Both the position numbers and the translations under genes were made by a program. Positions 48,294-58,337 of a stretch of DNA of 64,000 nt are shown here, in pieces. The notes under the pieces were generated by a model, which did not search any database, was not told the DNA's origin, and was given only the letters and a program-made list of their open reading frames with translations. Within the stretch, counting starts at the first letter, position 1. Every line of letters begins with the position of its first letter. Source of the DNA: Anaeropeptidivorans aminofermentans (GTDB taxonomy: Bacteria; Bacillota; Clostridia; Lachnospirales; UBA5962); the NCBI RefSeq assembly GCF_940670685.1, contig NZ_OW711693.1, forward strand, positions 2,542,001 to 2,606,000, read 5' to 3'.

Positions 48294-50432
48294 CTATTTA
48301 TTGGACGGTACGCTCATTGCAGGCTCCATATGAAAATTCCATACTTTATTTGAGTATTCACCTTTTAAAAGATAATTTTCTATTTGGTCCGCTCTTAAAG
48401 TTCTGAAAACGCCTTCAAAGCTGTTGGCCTCTCTTGAGTAAAATATATTTTCAGCCTGCTCAAATCCTTTTTCCTTTAAAAATACAATACCGCTTTCAAT
48501 AGCATCTTCAGACTTCATATCATTGCTTCCTGCTATGCTGGAAAGGTCAACCTTTCTTGATATATCCTCAACTTTAATCTTAGTGCTTTTAATATTAAGA
48601 GAGGTAATATTGGAAATATCAAGGCCCTTGTCGGCATACGCTTTTGAATCGAAAATAATATCCGTTCCTAAATTACCGTAATTATTCATACCGGGTATAC
48701 TTATTTTTTCACCGGAATCCGTGATAAAATTAAGCTCTGATTCAATTTGTACTTCTGTTCTTTCTCCGTCTTCATCTTCTCCGTAGAGTACCAGAACGAA
48801 ATAAGGGCCCATTTTCCCTAATCTTTCTAATATGACGGTATAGTCTCCAGAGATATAGGTTATTTCATTTTCACCGTTTTCAATAAAAAGCTGAGACGGA
48901 TTTATTGTAGCTGAAGTCTCTGTTATTCTATATATATTTTCAAAATTTATATTTACCGTTCCGCTTAAGCTTCCCATAGGAGCTATTTTAGCATTGCCCA
49001 CGATGGTATCGTCGCCAATATAAAAACGAGTATCTTCTTCGGAAATCTTTTTATTCGTCCCTGAATCGACGGTTATTCTTTCAAAATTATAATAATCCTC
49101 TCCGCCCATATATATTTTATAATTAACTGATGAGCCGGAAAAATTAAAGGATGCGTTTTCCATTCTTATTCCAGATTCCCCTTCGGAAACCATATTGCTT
49201 TTTGTATTTAAATATATTTGGGGAACAAGATATATAGAGCTTTCAAAACGGATAGGAAATAGCATTACCTCTTCTGTATTCTTATCTGTAAGCTCTAAAA
49301 CAATACCTTTCGTATGAGAATTAATTGGTTTAAACCTTATTCTATCTGAAGTATAAGCCTTATCTTTAGCCCTAATCTCAGTGTCGTAAGTATTGTTATC
49401 ATCGTCGTATAATTTTATATTATAATTACCCCAATTAATTTTCTGGTTAAAATAAAAGACGGTTTCTTCGTTTCCTGCATAAAACTTCACGATCTTAAAG
49501 GGATAATCGCTTTTATTTTCAACATCAGATTCATCAAGATAAATGAAATTAGCTCTGTCACTGGAATAAGAAGACTGAACTGCAATAGGAGCGCCTAATA
49601 GAATTTCGCTGTTAGGCAAATAAGCACTCTTAAGCTTATTTATAATATACACTCCGCCTATGATAGACACAATAAGCACCATCGTAAGAGCATAGGACAT
49701 AATTAAAGGGGCGCTCATTCCTCTGATAATGCCAAAAATTCGTTTTTTCCCTTTTTCTTCCTCCTGAAAATCAAGCTCTTCTTCCTCGTCTTCGTCATCA
49801 TCTTCTATAAGGTCAGATATGGTATCTATAGACAGCTCATTTACGTCTGAATGGTTTATTAGCCTGTCTTCTTCTCTTTTAACGATTTTGACAAAAGGGT
49901 CCTGCCTTTCAACATTATCATAAACAGAGACATCATTAATAAACTCAAGGTCCATATCCTCAAGCTCGCTCAGGTCGAAGTCAAAATCTTCATCAAACCC
50001 CAAATCTTCTAAAGTTATATTTTCCTGATCAGTTTCATTTAAAGACTTGGACATCATAGGCCCATCAGAAGCCTCCTCATTAATCAATTGAGAATGTAAT
50101 TCATTTTTATCCAAATCAACCGTTAAAACCTCGTCAAGGGCATCGCTTTCAAGCAGACTCTGAAATTCGTCTAAATTCATTCCGCTCATGCTTTCAAAGC
50201 TGAGCTTATTTTTTATATCTTCAATCTTTTTAAATTCAGAAGAACCGTCTATATTTAATAAAATATCGTCTATTTCACTATAGGATAAAGCTGATTCATC
50301 TATATCAAGGACTTCTGCATCGGCGCTTAGACCCTCATTATCAGATTTTAAAGGCGCACCAATAAGCTCTGATATTTCATCATCGCTTAAAATCGCATCT
50401 TCAAAAATGCCGTCCTTGCTTTTGCTATCCAC
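48294..50432 (-). CDS. Unknown bitopic membrane protein with acidic cytoplasmic domain
   Basis: 712 residues. Residues 1-235 are strongly acidic and predicted cytoplasmic (DDEISELIGAP, LEDMDLEFIND, and the DDDEDEEEELDFQEEEKGKK run). One membrane helix at about 243-268. The remaining 440 residues are extracytoplasmic and beta-rich, with no recognised domain. Last gene of the surface cluster; starts 4 bp after the VWA gene. The acidic tail might recruit a cytoplasmic partner. No homologue is known to me. Confidence 0.85.
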   Translation of the reverse strand: MDSKSKDGIFEDAILSDDEISELIGAPLKSDNEGLSADAEVLDIDESALSYSEIDDILLNIDGSSEFKKIEDIKNKLSFESMSGMNLDEFQSLLESDALDEVLTVDLDKNELHSQLINEEASDGPMMSKSLNETDQENITLEDLGFDEDFDFDLSELEDMDLEFINDVSVYDNVERQDPFVKIVKREEDRLINHSDVNELSIDTISDLIEDDDEDEEEELDFQEEEKGKKRIFGIIRGMSAPLIMSYALTMVLIVSIIGGVYIINKLKSAYLPNSEILLGAPIAVQSSYSSDRANFIYLDESDVENKSDYPFKIVKFYAGNEETVFYFNQKINWGNYNIKLYDDDNNTYDTEIRAKDKAYTSDRIRFKPINSHTKGIVLELTDKNTEEVMLFPIRFESSIYLVPQIYLNTKSNMVSEGESGIRMENASFNFSGSSVNYKIYMGGEDYYNFERITVDSGTNKKISEEDTRFYIGDDTIVGNAKIAPMGSLSGTVNINFENIYRITETSATINPSQLFIENGENEITYISGDYTVILERLGKMGPYFVLVLYGEDEDGERTEVQIESELNFITDSGEKISIPGMNNYGNLGTDIIFDSKAYADKGLDISNITSLNIKSTKIKVEDISRKVDLSSIAGSNDMKSEDAIESGIVFLKEKGFEQAENIFYSREANSFEGVFRTLRADQIENYLLKGEYSNKVWNFHMEPAMSVPSNK

Positions 50433-50436
50433 ATAA

Positions 50437-53400
50437 TCACCTGCCTGAACGTTTTTGCTTGCTCTTTAGTAATAAATCAGCAGTTTTATTTTTTTGAAGA
50501 TTATTTATTTCTGCTGCTTTCTCAACGTTCTTATTTTTACCTTCTTTCCTATTTGCCCCATCAAGGAGAATAGATACATCATTATCTAATTCGGCAGTTT
50601 TACCAATTTTATTAATAGTCTCTTTGTTTTTAATAAATTTTCTCTTTATAAACGGGAATCTTCTGCTGGCGATATCCATAAGAAGAAGTATTATGGCAAG
50701 GATTAATATGATTCCGCCTATATTATAAGACTCATAAACTCTTTGGGGAAGAGGCTCGAATACATCGTCCATATTTTCTATAAATCTTCCCCCTGTAAGC
50801 TCCGCTATTTTCATAAGCTTAGCCTTACCCTGAGCGATATTTCTTATATCATATTCCGGAGAATAAGGTATGTTAAATCCTGTTACAATAACGCCTTCCT
50901 CTTGATTAACTAAGGTTTCAAGGTTCATAATATATGCGCCGGTATCACTAACAGGGATTTCCCCTTCATATTTACCGGGAGAAACTATTTTAAGCTGTGC
51001 ATCTGTCTGTGTCATATCAGGAGAGATTATTTTTGCCTCTATGGTTTTTTCTTCGCTTAAATAAGGAAGGCCTACTAAAATACGGCTTTTATCTCCCATA
51101 GGCTCTACGGCCACCGTAATGTCTGAGCCTACCTGCTTTCTTAAAGCATAGCTCATCATATTTCTAAAAAGCCTTACTCCTTCATCGGTATTGATAAGCT
51201 TTGACGACCAGTGGCCGTTATAATCGCTTAAATAAGCGATACTTCTGCCAAGGCCGTATTGCCATGAAGCAAGAAGAGGGGCTTTGTCCTTGGCATAAAG
51301 GATAACATCTGCTCTTGGCTTTCCTGTGGAGTTAATAAATCCGCCGATGGAAGGAAGCTCGGAAATTCCCTGTAAAATACTGCCCCCTGAACCTATAATG
51401 GGATAAAACTCTTCATCATTAATATATTTCTTCCCTGCCATGAAGGTCTCTTTTGTAAATATTTTAGGTAAGTCGGTAAATTCATCACTATAATAATACC
51501 TTCCGCCGGAATCTTCTGCAAGCCTTTTCAGCAGAACTTTATCCGAATCCTGCCCCACAGAAACGGCAGAAAGGGTAATTCCCTCCGCTTTCATTTTGTT
51601 TATAATCTCATTATATCCCCTGCCGTCGTCCTGCCCGTCTGTAAGCAAAATAATATGCTTAAGCTTTGTATCGGAATTTTTCAAAACATTGTATGCTTCT
51701 GTAACGGCAGGAAGTATGGAGGTTCCGCCCCCGGGGGAAATATTTGCTATTTTGTTTTTTACATCTTCTTTTTTAGAGCCTAAAATATTATAATCGGAAA
51801 CCCAGATATTTTGCGTATCAAAGGCTATTACACCGAAATAATCCTTTTCGCTTAATGCGTCTACGGAGCGTATTGCCGCCTCCTTGGCAAGCTCCAGCTT
51901 ACTTATGCCATATGCTCCGCCGGACATACTGCCTGAACGGTCAAGCACAAGAATCATGCCTTGATTAGGGAGCTTCCCTTCGTCTTCAAGCTCCATAGAA
52001 ACAGGGAGGGCTTCTTCAATCTTTGTACCGTAATAGCCTCCAAGGGCAAAGGAATTTTCGCCCCCTGTAACCACAAGGCCCCCTCCTGATTTAACATATG
52101 CTTCAAGGACCCCATCGGCCCCCTCCGGCATATCCTCTAAAGATATATCTGCCAAAACAATGCTGTCGTACATATTAAGGCTCTCTATATCTTCGGGAAT
52201 CTCCATAGGGTCATAAACATCATAATATACTCTGGAATTTTCTATAATCGATGTTATTTCATCTCCTGAGCCGTCTTTTGACAGAATAAGAACTCTTGCC
52301 ATGTCTTCAACATAGCTGTAGGCGTAGGAAGTATTGTTTTCATATATAGCGTCTTTTAAAGGGGCAAGCTCTGCTCTGTATATGATATTTCCTCCGTCTT
52401 CCATAACATCGGAAAACACAAGCCTGTTTTCCCCTTCTTTAAGCTCTATTTCTTCTTTAACTATAAGTTTATCATTCCTATATATCAATAGGTTTCCCGA
52501 ATTTTCAGAAAGGCTGTAAATATTTACGTCTATTTGATAGCCTGAATTTTTATTTATGGCCTTAGGCACATTAACAGATGTTATTTGCGCCTCATCTGTA
52601 ATATCAGAAGCAGTATAGTATACGTCTACAGGAATTGAAAGAGCGGAAAGGCTCCTTGCTGATTTTTGGGCATCGCCAATATTTTCGTTTCCGTCGGAAA
52701 TAAGCACGATTCTTTTCTTGGTTTTTTCATCTATAATTGTGCTTCCTAGAGTAAGGCCGTCGGATATATTTGTATGAGAGCTGTTAACATAGGAATTAAA
52801 GTCAAAATAACTTACTTCCTCCGAAGGATAGGAATTAATTACCGCCCTTTCCCCAAAAGCAACAGAACCCACAATATCCTTTGCGTCTTTTTTATTGAAT
52901 GCCTTATTTATCTTATCTATGGTTTCCTCCATATTTAATGAAACGCTTGATGACATATCCAGCGCAAATATGGTGGTGGTTTTCTCGGCGGACCTTTTTA
53001 TATTAATATCAAGTAACGATACTATGATGAGGAATATAAGAAATCCTCTTATAATATCAGGCCGTTTTATTTTAAAGCCGTTTAAAACATACCATTCCGC
53101 CAGTATTACAATGAGCGCAATAATAATAAAGGGGTTTTTAAGCTCTATGCTTTTAAAGGCCTCTCTCAGCCCTTCGTTTAATGAAGAATCATAGGCCGTT
53201 TCTTTAAGGAGATTGCTTTCGTCCCCTTCCGGCGAAAGATTTATGGCAAAATCTGAATATATGGATTTTCCGTCAACTATCTGCTCCATAGTGTATATTC
53301 CGGGAACCTTCCCGTCAAGGAATCTCCCTGCCGGAAAGGGCGGAGCCAGCGTATAGGTTTTTTTATCGGGAGATATGATTTTTACGCTTTCGCTTCCGGG

Positions 53401-54867
53401 ATAAATATTAAATTCTATGCTGCTATCCGTATAGAGCTTCTCTTCTTTTGATATTTTTTCAGGGACAAACCAGCCCATAAGATTATACATGAAAATAGGG
53501 AACTCTTTTTTAAGCGGAAAATCCGAATGATGCAAGTCAAAAGAAAATATAACGGTTTTACTCCCCTGCCGTTCCCCGGCCATTACAAGAGGCCCTTTAT
53601 CAGAAGAAATAAGGGTGTTTGCCCAATCAGGCTCTTTTATAATTTTAGATTTTGAGATATCAAAATCGATATCTTCAATAAAATTAAGCAGCTCATTGTT
53701 ATTTTTAAATACCTTATCTATTTCTTCTTCTCCCGAAACCTCAATAAATCCATTTTCCGCAGGAGGATTAAATATGAGCACATGGCCGTCTTCCGGCATT
53801 TTTTCAGGCAGTACACCGTCAAAAATATATAAATGATATCCGGATATATCTTCCATATTGCTTATATCTCCCTTATAAAGCTCCACGGAAGGAATAAGCC
53901 CTATCACATTTTCAAGGAAAATATTTTTTTGAGAAAATACGATAGTTTTCTCTGCATCTCTTTCTTCTATGACATCGTAATATACATTATCCGTTTCCAG
54001 AATATCCCCTTCCGAAAGCTTCGCCATAAGCCTTCTTTCTTCCAAGGGAACATCTGTAAAAAATATGCTTACTTCTTCTCCCGGCTCTGCCTGAAAATCC
54101 TTAATGTCAATAAGCCTTGTATCTCCATACAAGGCGATGCTGTCTTTTATTGTTTTGCTTCCGTAATTTTTAACCTTTACTAAAGAAACAATCCTGTCAC
54201 TGTCAACAGAATGGGACATCAAAGTAATGGCAGAGTTATCCCCGGATGAACCTATGGGAAAATTTGAAACGGGAAGGTCTTTTAAATCAAAGCCGTAATC
54301 GGAAAAAACAAGAATCTGAGCTTCTTTATTATTGTAAAGAGCCTCTAAAATGTGAATAAGCCCTTCTTCGTCAACAGTTGAACCGGTAATATCTATGGTG
54401 TTCAGTTTATTTAATATATCCTTTTTATTATCTGTAAAATTTACCGCAACATAGGGCTCCTTCTGAGCCGATACAAGGGCAAATTCCCCGTTGGGAGAAA
54501 GCTCTTCCAAGGTTTTTTCAAGGGCTTTTTTGGCGCTTTCAAATCTGCTGGGAGATATGTCCTTCGCCTGCATACTTAAGGAAGCGTCTAAAACAAGGAT
54601 ATAGTTTTGAGACTCTCCTTTGCTCTTTATAAAAGGCCCTGCCAAAGCAAAAACCAAAAGCAGCGCAGCCAAAATCTGCAAAAGCATAAGAAGCTCTTTC
54701 TTTAGCTTTTGCCATGGCTTTTGAGAAAGGGTCCTTGATACCGCCCTTTCCCAAAGAATATTGCTGGAGCTTTTTATTTCTCTGTAGTTTTGTTTAAGCA
54801 AGTACATGGCAATAATAGCCGGTATGCTTATAAGGCCCATAAATGCCAAAGGATATAAAAAATTCAT
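50437..54867 (-). CDS. Giant BatA-like membrane protein with three VWA domains
   Basis: 1476 residues. N-terminal BatA segment with two helices (about 4-24, 59-80), VWA1 with D94-A-S-L-S98, two more helices (about 577-622), VWA2 with D637-M-S-S-S641, an amidotransferase-like segment (GGGLVVTGGENSFALGGYYG), VWA3 with a complete MIDAS D976-R-S-G-S980 and a C-terminal helix (about 1377-1397) followed by a basic tail. VWA domains bind proteins through a metal site. It looks like two or three Bat-type proteins merged. Neighbours are a Q/N-rich membrane protein and an ABC transporter. Confidence 0.9.
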   Translation of the reverse strand: MNFLYPLAFMGLISIPAIIAMYLLKQNYREIKSSSNILWERAVSRTLSQKPWQKLKKELLMLLQILAALLLVFALAGPFIKSKGESQNYILVLDASLSMQAKDISPSRFESAKKALEKTLEELSPNGEFALVSAQKEPYVAVNFTDNKKDILNKLNTIDITGSTVDEEGLIHILEALYNNKEAQILVFSDYGFDLKDLPVSNFPIGSSGDNSAITLMSHSVDSDRIVSLVKVKNYGSKTIKDSIALYGDTRLIDIKDFQAEPGEEVSIFFTDVPLEERRLMAKLSEGDILETDNVYYDVIEERDAEKTIVFSQKNIFLENVIGLIPSVELYKGDISNMEDISGYHLYIFDGVLPEKMPEDGHVLIFNPPAENGFIEVSGEEEIDKVFKNNNELLNFIEDIDFDISKSKIIKEPDWANTLISSDKGPLVMAGERQGSKTVIFSFDLHHSDFPLKKEFPIFMYNLMGWFVPEKISKEEKLYTDSSIEFNIYPGSESVKIISPDKKTYTLAPPFPAGRFLDGKVPGIYTMEQIVDGKSIYSDFAINLSPEGDESNLLKETAYDSSLNEGLREAFKSIELKNPFIIIALIVILAEWYVLNGFKIKRPDIIRGFLIFLIIVSLLDINIKRSAEKTTTIFALDMSSSVSLNMEETIDKINKAFNKKDAKDIVGSVAFGERAVINSYPSEEVSYFDFNSYVNSSHTNISDGLTLGSTIIDEKTKKRIVLISDGNENIGDAQKSARSLSALSIPVDVYYTASDITDEAQITSVNVPKAINKNSGYQIDVNIYSLSENSGNLLIYRNDKLIVKEEIELKEGENRLVFSDVMEDGGNIIYRAELAPLKDAIYENNTSYAYSYVEDMARVLILSKDGSGDEITSIIENSRVYYDVYDPMEIPEDIESLNMYDSIVLADISLEDMPEGADGVLEAYVKSGGGLVVTGGENSFALGGYYGTKIEEALPVSMELEDEGKLPNQGMILVLDRSGSMSGGAYGISKLELAKEAAIRSVDALSEKDYFGVIAFDTQNIWVSDYNILGSKKEDVKNKIANISPGGGTSILPAVTEAYNVLKNSDTKLKHIILLTDGQDDGRGYNEIINKMKAEGITLSAVSVGQDSDKVLLKRLAEDSGGRYYYSDEFTDLPKIFTKETFMAGKKYINDEEFYPIIGSGGSILQGISELPSIGGFINSTGKPRADVILYAKDKAPLLASWQYGLGRSIAYLSDYNGHWSSKLINTDEGVRLFRNMMSYALRKQVGSDITVAVEPMGDKSRILVGLPYLSEEKTIEAKIISPDMTQTDAQLKIVSPGKYEGEIPVSDTGAYIMNLETLVNQEEGVIVTGFNIPYSPEYDIRNIAQGKAKLMKIAELTGGRFIENMDDVFEPLPQRVYESYNIGGIILILAIILLLMDIASRRFPFIKRKFIKNKETINKIGKTAELDNDVSILLDGANRKEGKNKNVEKAAEINNLQKNKTADLLLKSKQKRSGR

Positions 54868-54904
54868 TTAACCACCCATTGCTCTTATAATATTACAGCC
54901 TGTT

Positions 54905-56437
54905 TTATTCAAGGCTTGTGAAATAGTCTTTTACAATTTCCTTCATTCCATAGGGGATATCATAATCTTCAAGGGTGTTTAAGGCTTCCTCTTTGTAATT
55001 GCCGTAGACCTGATCATATGGAAGCATTTCTCCCTTTTCTCCTATGGTCTGCTGAGTTTGCTCTTCGTATTGCCCGCTTTCTCCCACAGTACCTTCTATA
55101 TTAATATCTGTATGGGCTTTATCCTGAAAGCCTCTTGAATATATTTCTTCATTTTCTTTATGGCCCTTGCCTGAGCCTTGGCCGGAAGAATTCCCTTGGC
55201 CTTGACTTTGGCCTTGACCGTTTCCGTTTTGACCGCTTTGGCTGTTTCCGTTTTGGCCGTTTTGACCGCTCTGGCTATTTTGGCCATTTTCACCTAAATT
55301 TTCGCCTTCTCCGGAATTACTTTCCTGCCCCTCATTGTTTTCTTTGTTTTCATTCTGGCTTTGGCTGCCGGAGACTGTCTGGTTAAATTTATCTACGGCT
55401 TTTTTAAATTCGGGATTATCCTGGGAAAGCTGATTCATAATTTCTCCGTATTCCGACCAAGCATCATTTAAATCGCTGATGCTTCCGCTATTCAAAGCAT
55501 TGCTTAAGTTTTTGACATTTTCTCGAAGGGCATTGTCTTTCGATAAGTTTTCGGCTGCTTCATTAAAGGCCTCTGCAATCTCTTTAAGGTCTTCCGGTGA
55601 GGCATTTTTTAAAAGCTCATTAAGTGCTTCCATTTCTTCTCTTATTTCTTCCGTATTGCCGTTTTCCAAGGCTTCTCCAAGGCTTTTTGTAGCCTCGTGG
55701 CTCTTAAGGCTTTCTGCAAGTTCCTTTAAGTCTTTTTGCTCCGGTTTTTCTGCAAGCTTTTTAAGGCTTTCCTGGGCCTTTTGGGAAGCTTTCAGAGCTT
55801 CCGCTTCGGTTTTAGCGCTTTTAAGCTCTTTTTTAAGCTCTTTTATGATTTTTTCTGTGTCCTTAGCCTGTTTCGGATTGGCTTCTTTAAGAAGCTCCTC
55901 TTTATTTTCATCAATCTCTTTTATTTTTTCCAAAACCTTTTCCTTAAGGACCTTTCTTTCTTCCAAAACATTTGCTTTGGGACTTGGTACAAAGCCGCAA
56001 ATAAATAATGCCGCCAAAGACAGTAAAAGGATTTTGATATAACTCCTTTTTATGGTGAGCCTGTATTTTTTTGTAAGGGCTCCGCTTTTTGCCTTATGAA
56101 CAGCGTCCTTCATGACAAGGTCATACACATCTGTACCTTCTTTTACATAAAAGGCTGTGATAAATCTTTCCTTATAGCCGAGACTGTCTCCGGCAGCTGC
56201 GGCATCCAAAAAGCTTGGATATTTAAATAAAGCATAGAAAAGACTGACAGCAGCGCTTATGGTAATTATCCCCGCTATAATAAGTGCCCTGTCGGAAATG
56301 TATACAAACTTTGACAGCAGCAGAAGCAAAGCGGAAATAAATAATCCGCCGCTTACCCCCACAAGAAAAATATTAAAGGCTTTTTCTAAAAAAAGCTTTC
56401 GTCTTAAAGGCTTTAAAATACTTTTAAGCTCTTTCAT
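54905..56437 (-). CDS. Membrane protein with coiled coil and Gln/Asn/Gly-rich repeat (DUF4175-like)
   Basis: 510 residues. Three membrane helices (about 21-47, 51-71, 133-150), a long Lys/Glu/Ala-rich coiled coil (about 155-340), then a low-complexity stretch (about 379-431) of Gln, Asn, Gly and Ser built from short repeats such as GQNGQNGNSQSGQ. The last 70 residues are more complex and include the end YDIPYGMKEIVKDYFTSLE. Resembles DUF4175-type proteins that accompany Bat/VWA genes. Starts 13 bp after the permease stop. Confidence 0.85.
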   Translation of the reverse strand: MKELKSILKPLRRKLFLEKAFNIFLVGVSGGLFISALLLLLSKFVYISDRALIIAGIITISAAVSLFYALFKYPSFLDAAAAGDSLGYKERFITAFYVKEGTDVYDLVMKDAVHKAKSGALTKKYRLTIKRSYIKILLLSLAALFICGFVPSPKANVLEERKVLKEKVLEKIKEIDENKEELLKEANPKQAKDTEKIIKELKKELKSAKTEAEALKASQKAQESLKKLAEKPEQKDLKELAESLKSHEATKSLGEALENGNTEEIREEMEALNELLKNASPEDLKEIAEAFNEAAENLSKDNALRENVKNLSNALNSGSISDLNDAWSEYGEIMNQLSQDNPEFKKAVDKFNQTVSGSQSQNENKENNEGQESNSGEGENLGENGQNSQSGQNGQNGNSQSGQNGNGQGQSQGQGNSSGQGSGKGHKENEEIYSRGFQDKAHTDINIEGTVGESGQYEEQTQQTIGEKGEMLPYDQVYGNYKEEALNTLEDYDIPYGMKEIVKDYFTSLE

Positions 56438-56449
56438 ATAATCACCTGA

Positions 56450-57391
56450 CTATTTATATCGTTTTGACTTTTTTACAGGCATAAGGCTTCTCGATGTAAG
56501 ATATATCATTAAGGCAATAATTCCGATATAGGCAAAAATACTGTAAACGTATATATTTAAAGGCCCCGTATTTGATGAATAATAATCTACGCTTGTAATG
56601 CCGTATATGATTTCCGTAGAATATGCCGTTCCAAACTGGCTGTCCATAAGAGAAAAAAATGAAAGGGCAGGGTTTAATACAATGAAAGGCATTCCTGCGA
56701 TAAGCTGTATCGACAGATTGTTTGAAGCGAGATTATCATTAATTTTTCTAATACTTTCCGCAAAAAGGTAGAAGTCCCCATTTCCGTAAAGCATGCCTTC
56801 AAATATAACATAAGATATTGCTAAAAGGAAAAATGTGCCCGCTGTAAAGGCTAAAATAATAATATACGTTAATACAGTAGCCCCTATGGTCTTTTTAATA
56901 AAACTTGAAAAGAATATTGCTATGCTTCCTATGGTTGCCGAAACAAGCATGGTATAGCCCATCATGGCAAGAAGATTCATAAAAGAAAGCCCTCCGTAAT
57001 AAAAAATAATGGCATATACAGGCATGGAAGCAACCATCATAAGAAGTATTGTAATGAGAGAGCTTGAAAGCTTCCCAAGGGCAATGCTTAAAGGCGACAT
57101 CTTTGTTATCAGCAGGAGGTTCAAGGTCTGCTTCTCTCTTTCACCGCTTATGGCCCCTGCCGTAAGCGCGGGGGTTATCAAAAGTGCAAGACCGAATTGA
57201 AACCCGGAAAGAAAAGCATATATATATTTTGTATCCGACACTCTGAAAGAATAGGACGTTCCTGAGCTTGTGGCAAAAAGCGAAAGACCGGCAACCAAAG
57301 CAAGGACCAGAACGTAAAGCATAATTGAAATATAGGATTTTAAGCTTCTGAGAGAAGTCATTATTTCTCTTCTGAATACCGGGTTAAGCAT
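56450..57391 (-). CDS. ABC-2 type permease of the surface cluster
   Basis: 313 residues with about 6 membrane helices and the typical GAISGEREKQTLNLLLITKM motif of ABC-2 permeases. Its start overlaps the ATPase gene by 8 bp. It forms a transporter with the 317-aa ATPase. The substrate may be a surface protein, polysaccharide or lipid involved in the cluster; this is inference from gene order. Confidence 0.9.
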   Translation of the reverse strand: MLNPVFRREIMTSLRSLKSYISIMLYVLVLALVAGLSLFATSSGTSYSFRVSDTKYIYAFLSGFQFGLALLITPALTAGAISGEREKQTLNLLLITKMSPLSIALGKLSSSLITILLMMVASMPVYAIIFYYGGLSFMNLLAMMGYTMLVSATIGSIAIFFSSFIKKTIGATVLTYIIILAFTAGTFFLLAISYVIFEGMLYGNGDFYLFAESIRKINDNLASNNLSIQLIAGMPFIVLNPALSFFSLMDSQFGTAYSTEIIYGITSVDYYSSNTGPLNIYVYSIFAYIGIIALMIYLTSRSLMPVKKSKRYK

Positions 57392-58337
57392 TTGCGTTCT
57401 CTCCTTCCGTAAAAGCCTTTCCTGAGCCTGTTACTTCCATAAATATCTGCTCAAGATTTCCTTCCTTTTCCTTTATGTTGATTATGGGAATGTCTTTTAA
57501 TATGATTTCTTTTACTAAAAGAGCAAAATCTTCGTCTTTTCCTTTGTAGGAAAATTCCACATTGTCTGTGCTTTCATAGATGTCTGATACGTCTGGCTTT
57601 TCTTCCAAAAGGGAAATAAGCTCCTGTATCTTTTCAAGAGGGCGTATATTAAATATTCTGTTTACAGAAAGGCTTCGCATGACGTCTGCCATGCTTCCGC
57701 TGATCATGATCTTCCCTCTGTCTATGATGGCAACATGCGTACACATTTCCGAAAGCTCCGATAATATATGAGAGCTTATAATTATGGTTTTCCCCATTTG
57801 ACGAAGCTGCTTTAATATTTCCTTAAGCTCTATTCTCGCCCTTGGGTCAAGGCCGGAAGCAGGCTCGTCGAGAATTACTACCTTAGGGTCATGAATCAGG
57901 CATCTTGCAACGCAGAGTCTCTGTTTCATTCCTCTGGAAAGAGAATCTACATACTCTTCCTTCTTTTCCGAAAGGTCTACAAGCTCTAAAAGGCTTTCCG
58001 TAAGCTCTTTTCTCTCATTATAAGGAATATAATAAGCTCCTTCGTAAAAGTCCATATATTCCGAAACCTTAAGATTATCATAAACCCCGAAAAAGTCAGG
58101 CATATATCCTATTTTTTCCTTCAAGGCCAGGGGATTTTTAACCACGTCAGTATTGTCTATAAAAACTTCTCCCCCTGTAGCCGTAAGAAGACCGGACATT
58201 ATTTTCATGGTAGTTGTCTTTCCTGCACCGTTTGGCCCTACAAATCCATATATGGCCCCTTCGGGAATGTTTAAGTTTAGATTATCTACCGCTGTAAACT
58301 TTCCGTACATTTTTATAAGATTTTTTATTTCAACCAT
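57384..58337 (-). CDS. ABC transporter ATPase of the surface cluster
   Basis: 317 residues. Walker A GPNGAGKTT, signature LSRGMKQRL, Walker B VVILDEPASGLDPRAR, switch SSHIL. The C-terminal part is the usual ABC-2 ATPase extension. Its ATG shares one base with the stop of the 857-aa gene and its end overlaps the permease gene, so all three are translationally coupled. Confidence 0.93.
   Translation of the reverse strand: MVEIKNLIKMYGKFTAVDNLNLNIPEGAIYGFVGPNGAGKTTTMKIMSGLLTATGGEVFIDNTDVVKNPLALKEKIGYMPDFFGVYDNLKVSEYMDFYEGAYYIPYNERKELTESLLELVDLSEKKEEYVDSLSRGMKQRLCVARCLIHDPKVVILDEPASGLDPRARIELKEILKQLRQMGKTIIISSHILSELSEMCTHVAIIDRGKIMISGSMADVMRSLSVNRIFNIRPLEKIQELISLLEEKPDVSDIYESTDNVEFSYKGKDEDFALLVKEIILKDIPIINIKEKEGNLEQIFMEVTGSGKAFTEGENANA

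Noticed and set aside
55479-56042. 187-codon frame opposite the coiled-coil gene
   Set aside because: Serine/phenylalanine-rich antisense shadow of Lys/Glu-rich codons in the real gene.
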